The notes below the pieces were generated by a model. The model was given only the letters and a program-made list of their open reading frames with translations, made no database searches and was not told where the DNA came from. A stretch of DNA of 64,000 nucleotides from Cheilinus undulatus. Taxonomy: Eukaryota; Chordata; Actinopteri; Labriformes; Labridae. Positions 57,673-64,000 of the stretch are shown here, piece after piece; position 1 is the first letter of the stretch, and every line of letters starts with the position of its first letter. The translations under genes and the position numbers were made by a program. The stretch spans positions 42,632,424 to 42,696,423 of the forward strand of contig NC_054881.1 of NCBI RefSeq assembly GCF_018320785.1. Direction: 5' to 3'.

Positions 57673-58742
57673 CAGTGATACTCGATGTGTGGCTCTGGAG
57701 CCACATGTGGCTTTAGTGATGATTTATGGCTCTTTGTGTTTTGATTTGAAATATTATTCACCAAAAAAAAATTAAAAAAAGGGAAAACTTTTTTGATCCT
57801 TTTTACCATTTTTTGCCACTTTTCACCCATTTAAGCTACATTTTCTCACTAAATACAACCTTTTTCCTACTTTTTCCCATTTTTGCCACTTTATACCATT
57901 TTTGGCAACTTTTTGCCCATTTAAGCTACCTTTTGCTATTAAATACCCATTTTTCCCATTTTCTTGCCTATTTATGAATCTTCTTTTTGCCACTTTTATC
58001 CCATTTTTGCCCTTTTTTTTTTTTTTATCATTTTTGCCACTTTTCACCATATTAAGCTACCTTTTGCCATTAAATACCTCTTGTTTCCCTTGTTCCCCTT
58101 TTGGCCTCTTCTTTTGGCCACTTTCTTTCCATTTTTGCCCTTTTTTTGCCATTTAAGCTTCCTTTTGCCAATAAATACCATTTGTTTCCCTTTTCCCAAT
58201 TCTTGCCTCCTCTTTTTGCCACTTTTCACCCATTTCTGCCCTTTTTTTTGGTCACTTTTTGCCCATTTAAGCTGCCGTTTGCCATTACCTACCATTAGTT
58301 TCCTATTTTTTCCCCATTTTTGCCACTTCTTTTAGCCACTTTTATCCCATTTTTGCCCATCTAAGCATCCTTAAGCCATTAAATACCACTTATTTCCTTT
58401 TTTTGCCCATGTTTGCCACTCTTGACTGCTTTTTGCCCATTTAAGTCACTTTCTGCTGATTTTTGCCACGTTTGGACCATTTTTTGCCACCCGAAACAAA
58501 TCTTTTTTTTGTCACATCTCACCCATTTTTGCAACTCGCTGACCATTTTTCCATTTTCTTCTCCCCATTTTCTCCCCTTTTCACTAATTTCTGTTGCTTT
58601 TTGAGCATTATTTGTCACCTTTAACTTATTTTTATCACTACTTCAAGCCATTTTTGCCACTATTCACCACTTAGATTGTGGCTCTTGCAAAGGTATTTTC
58701 CAACAATTTGGCTCTTTGGGTGAGCTTGGTTGAGTAATAGCG
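57673..58742 (+). mobile_element. hAT non-autonomous element with T-rich core
   Basis: CAGTGATACTCGATGTGTGG and GAGCCACATGTGG at the left, with TTAGATTGTGGCTCTTG and GGTTGAGTAATAGCG at the right, match 10544-11623 in plan. The core repeats CCATTTAAGCTACCTTTTGC and AAATACCATTTTTCCC, with a visible period of about 120 bp. No 8-bp duplication is visible, and the open frames in the core are compositional. Confidence 0.7.
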
Positions 58743-59199
58743 GGGCAGCTTAACTAGATATTCTACAACAATTGTTCATTTTGTGATACAAGCATGAAAT
58801 TTGTTACAGTTATAGCCAAAGGCATTCCCAAAAGATGTAGGTATGGAGGCATCTTGAATTTTCAATATGGCGCCCATGATAACCGTTTTCTTATCAATTT
58901 TCTTATCAGGATATTTACTGATATTAAGGACCTAACTAGTTTAATTTGTCTACCATACCATTGGAGACGGTGGAGATTTGGTAAGAAATTGGCAGGGCTT
59001 AGATCAGAAATGGGTGTGGCTTAAAAACGGGTTGTTTTATTTTTGAAATTTCATATGACACATAGAAATTGAAAAGATGGAATGGAAGTTGAGTTTGTTT
59101 GTTTTTAAGCCTGAAATTCAAACAGTTTGAACAAAAGTTGCTACCTGCTATATTTTGTTTATTAGAAAATTAGAGACACCTCAGAATTGAGCTTCAGAT

Positions 59200-59480
59200 C
59201 AATTCTTTTGATCTCAAGGGTAAGAGAACCAGTTCAAATTTATACTACATATATATGAACTTGCAACCTGAATTAAGTTTCAGATCAGTGTTTTTTATTA
59301 CAAGACTGAAAGAATTATTTACATTTCACACTAAGTTTTATATAAACTTGAAACGTGAATTGAGTTTCCTAACAATGTTTTAGATCACATGAGTAAAATA
59401 ACTATGTACAATTTACACTAATTTGCATATGAACTTGCAACTTGAATTAAGTTTCAGATCAGTGTTGTGTGTTTTCAGTG
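59200..59480. repeat. Degenerate tandem repeat, about 110 bp period
   Basis: 'ACTTGCAACCTGAATTAAGTTTCAGATCAGTG' and close relatives occur near 59260, 59350 and 59435, with AATTATTTACATTTCACACTA-type spacers. Confidence 0.6.
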
Positions 59481-59861
59481 TCAATGCCTCTGCCTTGTCT
59501 TCTTGGCATATAATACAGAGTGTCCAGTCAGTCTTAGCTATCCAAGAAGTTGATGGTCTTTGACCATCAAGATGCACAAGTTTGAAGTTCTTCAACAATT
59601 TCATCCACGTTGTCTAACAGTAAAGGCCGAGGGGTTATCCTTTTACCACCTCACCGCAGAAACACACATTCAGGTATGGGATACAACTAGGTTCAGATGT
59701 AAAAATCGACCTACACCTAAACCGATCTTTCATCCAGTGACATTTAATTCCTGTGCGATCTGTACACCATACGAGTAACGACATGAAGTCATGTAAAGCC
59801 CGTTACCCTTCACTCTCCAACACTGGCACATCCTGTCAATTCAGATGCAGCTATCCAACTA

Positions 59862-61484
59862 CAGTCATGGACCAAATTATTGGCACTCCTGGAATTTTTC
59901 CAGAAAATGCACCATTTCTCCCAGAAATTATTGCAATTAAAAATGTTTTTGGTATACATGTGTTTCTTTCCTTTGTGTGCATTGGAACAACACAAAAAAT
60001 CTGAAGAAAAAAGACAAATTGACATAATTTTGCACAAAACTCAAAAATGGGCCAGACAAAATGATTGTCCCCCTTTTAAAACTGTGGGTAAATCATTTTA
60101 TTTCCAGCATGTGATGCTCATTTAAACTCACCTGTGGCAGTAACAGGTGCTGGCAATCTAGAAATCACACCTGAAGCCAGTTAGAATGTCTAAAAGTTGA
60201 CTCAGCCTTTGTGTTGTGTGTCTGTGTGTGTCACACCAAGCATGGAGAAGAGAAAGAGGAGCCAAGAACTGTCTGAGGACTTGAGAAGCAAAATTGTGGA
60301 AAAATATGAACAATCTCAAGGTTAAAGACCATCTCCAGAGATTTTGAAATTCCTTTGTCCACTGTGTGTAATATAATCAAGAAGTTTATAACCATGGAGC
60401 TGTGGCAAATCTCCCTGGACGTGGACAGAAGAGAAACACTGACAACAGAATGCAACACAGGATAGTTGGGATGGTGGATAAACATCCTCAGACAGCTTCC
60501 ACACAAATTCAGGCTGTCCTGCAGACTCAGGGTGCAAAAGTGTCAGCTGGGACCATACGTGGTCATCTGAATGAGATGAAGCGCTATGGCAGGAGACCGA
60601 GGAGAACCCCACTGCTGACAAAGAGACATAAAAAAGCCAGACTGGAGTTTGCAAAAATGTACCTGAGTAAGCCTCAGTCCTTCTGGGAGAACATTTTGTG
60701 GACGGATGAGACTAAGGTAGAGCTTTTTGGAAAAGCACGTCATTCTACCGTTTACAGAAAACAGAATGAGGCCTACAAAGAAAAGAACACAGTACCTACA
60801 GTCAAACATGGTGGAGGTTCAAGGATGTTTTGAGGTTGTTTTGCTGCCTCTGGCACTGGGTGCCTTGACTGTGTGACAGGAATCATGAAATCTGGAGACT
60901 ATCACAAGATTTTGGGCCGCAATGTAGGGCCTAGTGTCAGAAAGCTGGGTCTGGGTCAGAGGTCATGGGTGTTCCAGCAGGACAATGACCCCAAACTCAA
61001 AAAGCACCAAGAAATGGTTGGAGACAAAGCTGGAGAGTTCTGAAGTGGCCAGCAATGAGTCCGGATCTAAATCCCATTGAACACCTATGGAGAGATCTCA
61101 GAACTGCTGTTGAAGAAGCAGCCTTCAAATCTGAGAGACCTGGAGCAGTTTGCAAAAGAAGAGTGGTCCAAAATTCCCATTGAGAGGTGTAAGAAGGTTG
61201 TTGATGGTTATAGGAAGAGATTGGTTTCAGTTATTTTTGTCCAAGGGTGTGAAACCGAATATTAAGTTGAGGGTGCCAATCATTTTGTCCGGCCCATTTT
61301 TTTATTTTTGTGTAAAATTATGTCAATTTTGTCTTTTTTCTTCAGATTTCTTGTGTTGTTCCAATGCACATAAAGGAAATAAACAAATGTAAACCAAAAA
61401 CATTTGTTATTGCAACAATTTCTGGGAGAAATGGTGAATTTTCTGGAAAAATTCAGGGGTGCCAATAGTTTCATCCATGACTGT
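59862..61484 (+). mobile_element. Tc1 family copy 3, both ends present
   Basis: CAGTCATGGACCAAATTATT and TAGTTTCATCCATGACTG are the ends, with TA on both sides. It is collinear with copies 1 and 2 and is inserted in the long-ended transposon at 58763-61942. Confidence 0.9.
60242..61260 (+). pseudogene. Tc1 transposase, copy 3
   Basis: It starts as in copy 2 and meets the same TAA after SQG. The main frame opens near 60402 ([20 protein letters not shown]), includes [12 protein letters not shown], and stops at TGA near 60831 where Trp is expected (RMFW). Downstream, VFQQDNDPK is followed by a small deletion (loss of the codons for HTS), and the Glu motif is in a shifted frame. Confidence 0.8.
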
Positions 61485-61942
61485 ATATCTAAATAAGCAC
61501 AATATCAACTAGATGTGGGACTAACATTAGATAGCATTTAGGAAACTAAACTACGCTACCACTAAACTATCACTAAAAGGAGTAGACTGATACTGACTAC
61601 AGAAATAATGACGTTAATGGCCATGTTGAGTTTCACAGCAGTGGTGTCACCAGTGTGTCCTGGCTGTGCTTTGACATCCACTCTATTACATTGTCTGTAA
61701 CACATGACTACTGTCACAATAATTATTCTTCATTTTTTTATTCTTCATCATCCTTTATTATCATCCCAAATAAGAAAATTGATGAGAAAACAGTTATCAT
61801 TAGTGGCCATTTTGAAAAATGGCTGCCATGTGCACCATGTTGAAAATTCAGGATGCCTCCATATCCAGTTTTCGTTGGAATGCCTTTGGCTATAACTGTA
61901 CCAAATTTCATGCTCGTATCACAAAGTGAACTATTGTTGTGG

Positions 61943-62830
61943 TTATCTCCTCCACTAATATAACACTGAAGAGACCAGAGACTTTGAAATCTTTCCCTTC
62001 CTACCAGGGTATGAGGGGAGACTTAGCTGGAGGCCATGGAGGTCAGCAGAATCATGGTAGATAAACTGTGATTATAATCACTCTTATCAAAGCAAACATG
62101 TAAAAAAATATATATATGTATATAAATATATAAGTGGATGCTGTAGTACAAATACTTTTATCTTGAAACAGAATCGTCCTGTCTCTACAGGCAGACTGAG
62201 GAGCCAACATGTCTCATCTGCTGCCATCCTGTTATTCAGGCTTGTGAAAACATCATCATAAAGGGCTAAAATGTCACAGTTGAGTGTTAGCTTCAAAGTT
62301 AGCATGAGAGACTGCTTATTTAGAGACTAGACTCTATAATTCTACTATAAACAGATGAATACATGAGACTCCATACAAATAAATTTCAGTGATGAATAAA
62401 GTTATCATGGTATTGTATTGCTTTGAACTGCAGACTCTGGTAGAGTTTATCTCCAGGCTGTTTGCCTATGTGTGCATGAGTCACTTTAAAAAGGACCACA
62501 GTGTCTCACTCAGAATTAACACTGGTTTGTTTTGGTGAGCCACACATTCTCTTCGAACATCCTGCATCAATTCTACTGCACAGTCACCAGTCATGGAAAC
62601 ATATTTGAGGGGTACCTCAATCATTCATTGGAAGGTCACTCTGTGCGTCCCCAACCATGGTTAAGTCGAGCTAAAGTTATACAGCTAACTGTCTAACTGT
62701 AGCATCTGGAGGCAGGTCGCTAAAGCTGTATCATGTAAAGAGGAGGCCATATGTGTACAGGATCGTCCTCTCTGGGCCAGAGCTCATTTAAAGTGACTGA
62801 GGAAGAGGGCTGCACTGGGAGTGGGATTCT
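61943..62830. other. No gene recognised
   Basis: AT-rich sequence with a short TATATA tract at 62105-62135. No exon, transposon end or tandem structure is recognised. Confidence 0.45.
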
Positions 62831-62834
62831 TCAG

Positions 62835-63190
62835 CTGGCACACCAGATGGATTTGTTTTTCACACATCCATCTGGTAAACCTCTCATAGACAGCGTTTGG
62901 GAAAGTGCAGAGCCTTTGAAAAAAAAACCTGGAGAGTGGTTGGATGAACGTTCTGTCTGTCACATCTCTATGGGCCAATCAGAGCAACAAAACACATGAC
63001 TTGGCTGCAACCGAAGAGTAAACTCCATAGAGAACTGCATAACAGTAACCATGGCGACTGTAGACATGTCAGTACTCGACCTTTGTGGTTTTTGAAAAGA
63101 AAACAACTCACTTTGTTCTTCTTTTAACGAAGAAATGTCGTCAACTTCTGATCAAAGTGGCGCTTTAGCAGCATCCACGCTAATCTCTTC
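62835..63190 (-). mobile_element. Transposon fragment with helicase-like remnant, inverted copy
   Basis: The reverse complement matches 6890-7260 over about 340 bp: CATGTCTACAGTCGCCATGG, TGTTTTGTTGCTCTGATTGG, CCCAAACGC.GTCTATGAGAGG. The minus-strand frame reads DISSLKEEQSELFSFQKP. It lies about 56 kb from its partner. Confidence 0.5.
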
Positions 63191-64000
63191 TGCCATAATT
63201 GCACTGGTCTCTTCTCGCTGCTTGCTTACATCACGGCTCCACCGTGCCCGAAAGCACTGATTGGTCCTGTCACTTTCTAACTGGGCCTAAACGCTCCAAA
63301 CGGGAGCATTGAAGATGGATTCACCAGTCAGAAACATGGAAACAGGAGAATTCTTCTGCTTTGCACAGTTAGAGTTCACTATGATGGACCTAAACAACTC
63401 ATGTGGAAGAGGATTAGAGGCCTGTCCGTGTCCAAAGCAGACTTGTTTTTAGCACTGATGGCTCAGATTTTCCATTCTAAACCAGTGGAGTCCAGCGTTC
63501 TGGGTGCTAAAAGCGCTCTGAGCGTCAGCAGTTTTTGTCGCCATGGTCAAAGCGGCCCCTTTAGAAATACCAATCAGACAGCACTTCACTTCTGATGAAT
63601 AATGCTGTATTTAACATCAACCTGATTATAATTCCCTCCTTGTCACCTGTCACCTAGTTAGCGTGTTTGCTAAGTTAGCATGCCACCATGCACTCTCTCT
63701 GAAATCTGCCTCTCAAGTTTCCATTGCACTCGTAGCACATTCTGGACCAATATACATCCGCTGTGACAGATTTTCTACAAATGAAGTAATCTTCAGTGGA
63801 ACTGTCCAGAAAGTAACCACAAACATGCTCCTGTTCTAATTTACTGCTACAGCTGTGGAGCATTACTGAGTGGTCGGAGGTGAATTCTTCTAACATCTTG
63901 GATCAGGATCATTTTCTGCACAATCACCAGTCATGTAAACATACTAGAAGGTTCACTGAATCCCAGAGGTTTTTATTCATGCCTTCAACGGATCTAGCCC
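63191..64000. other. No gene recognised
   Basis: Probably flanking or repeat-derived sequence. Minus-strand and plus-strand open frames under 75 codons carry no motif I recognise. Confidence 0.4.

Larger units (their letters stand above)
58763..61942. mobile_element. DNA transposon with long inverted ends (about 120-180 bp)
   Basis: ACAACAATTGTTCATTTTGT, then TTACAGTTATAGCCAAAGGC and GGAGGCATCTTGAATTTTC at the left recur inverted at 61820-61942. The ends are much longer than Tc1 or hAT ends. Inside are a degenerate tandem at 59200-59480, a short minus-strand frame (59604-59413) with DWTLCIICQEDKAEAL (CxxC), and Tc1 copy 3. The superfamily is unknown to me. Confidence 0.65.

Noticed and set aside
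57902..58335. Overlapping phenylalanine/proline-rich open frames
   Set aside because: Same T-rich hAT core as at 10588-11528.

Overview
This is vertebrate nuclear DNA, most likely from a teleost fish. It is AT-rich, its genes are split by introns with GT/AG borders, and most of its length is transposable elements of kinds typical of fish genomes: hAT, Tc1/mariner, piggyBac-like and other small DNA transposons, L1-type and L2/CR1-type LINEs, microsatellites and minisatellites. Nothing bacterial, viral or organellar is visible, and I found no RNA genes or CRISPR arrays.

Host genes. Three pieces of host gene can be supported. (1) A complete four-exon gene for a tumour necrosis factor superfamily ligand lies on the minus strand (exons at 19665-19444, 7940-7892, 7747-7706 and 6254-5863). 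The splice phases fit and give 234 codons. There is a TATA box 69 bp before the start codon. Intron 1 is 11.5 kb long and full of transposons. (2) The last coding exon of a PIP5KL1-like phosphatidylinositol phosphate kinase lies on the minus strand (49402-48967). (3) A candidate first exon lies on the plus strand at about 46508. It encodes a signal peptide, and a TATA box lies about 660 bp upstream. The DNA between them is a minisatellite that copies the start-codon region again and again.

Layout. 1-5860: three hAT elements nested in one another, a 120-bp minisatellite, a Tc1-derived MITE inside a CpG-rich repeat, and a piggyBac-like MITE. 5863-19740: the TNF-ligand gene; its introns hold a hAT inside a Tc1, further hATs and two LINE fragments. 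19990-24100: a tandem array rich in AGGTCA half-sites, interrupted by a 2-kb hAT with a decayed BED-finger transposase. 25160-26150: a Tc1 remnant in which a 29-bp piece of transposase sequence was amplified 19 times. 27005-31109: a DNA transposon with several nested insertions. 31289-38169: a 6.9-kb hAT swollen by an L1-type LINE and two Tc1 elements. 40039-42766: a split retroposed repeat with a 12-bp target duplication. 42878-45551: a hAT carrying a second copy of one Tc1 family. 45840-48625: the candidate first exon and a Tc1-type element. 48967-49402: the kinase exon. 49959-56350: a Tc1 with a full-length 5.4-kb L1 inserted in its transposase gene. 56429-64000: MITEs, hATs, and a long-terminal-repeat-inverted element carrying a third copy of the Tc1 family.

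How it works together. The host genes are widely spaced and their introns have been repeatedly colonised. Perfect or near-perfect target-site duplications allow the insertion order to be read directly at many points. None of the transposases looks intact, and three copies of one Tc1 family share the same early stop codon, which suggests mobilisation in trans. Family names rest on recognised motifs and terminal sequences, not on database searches.
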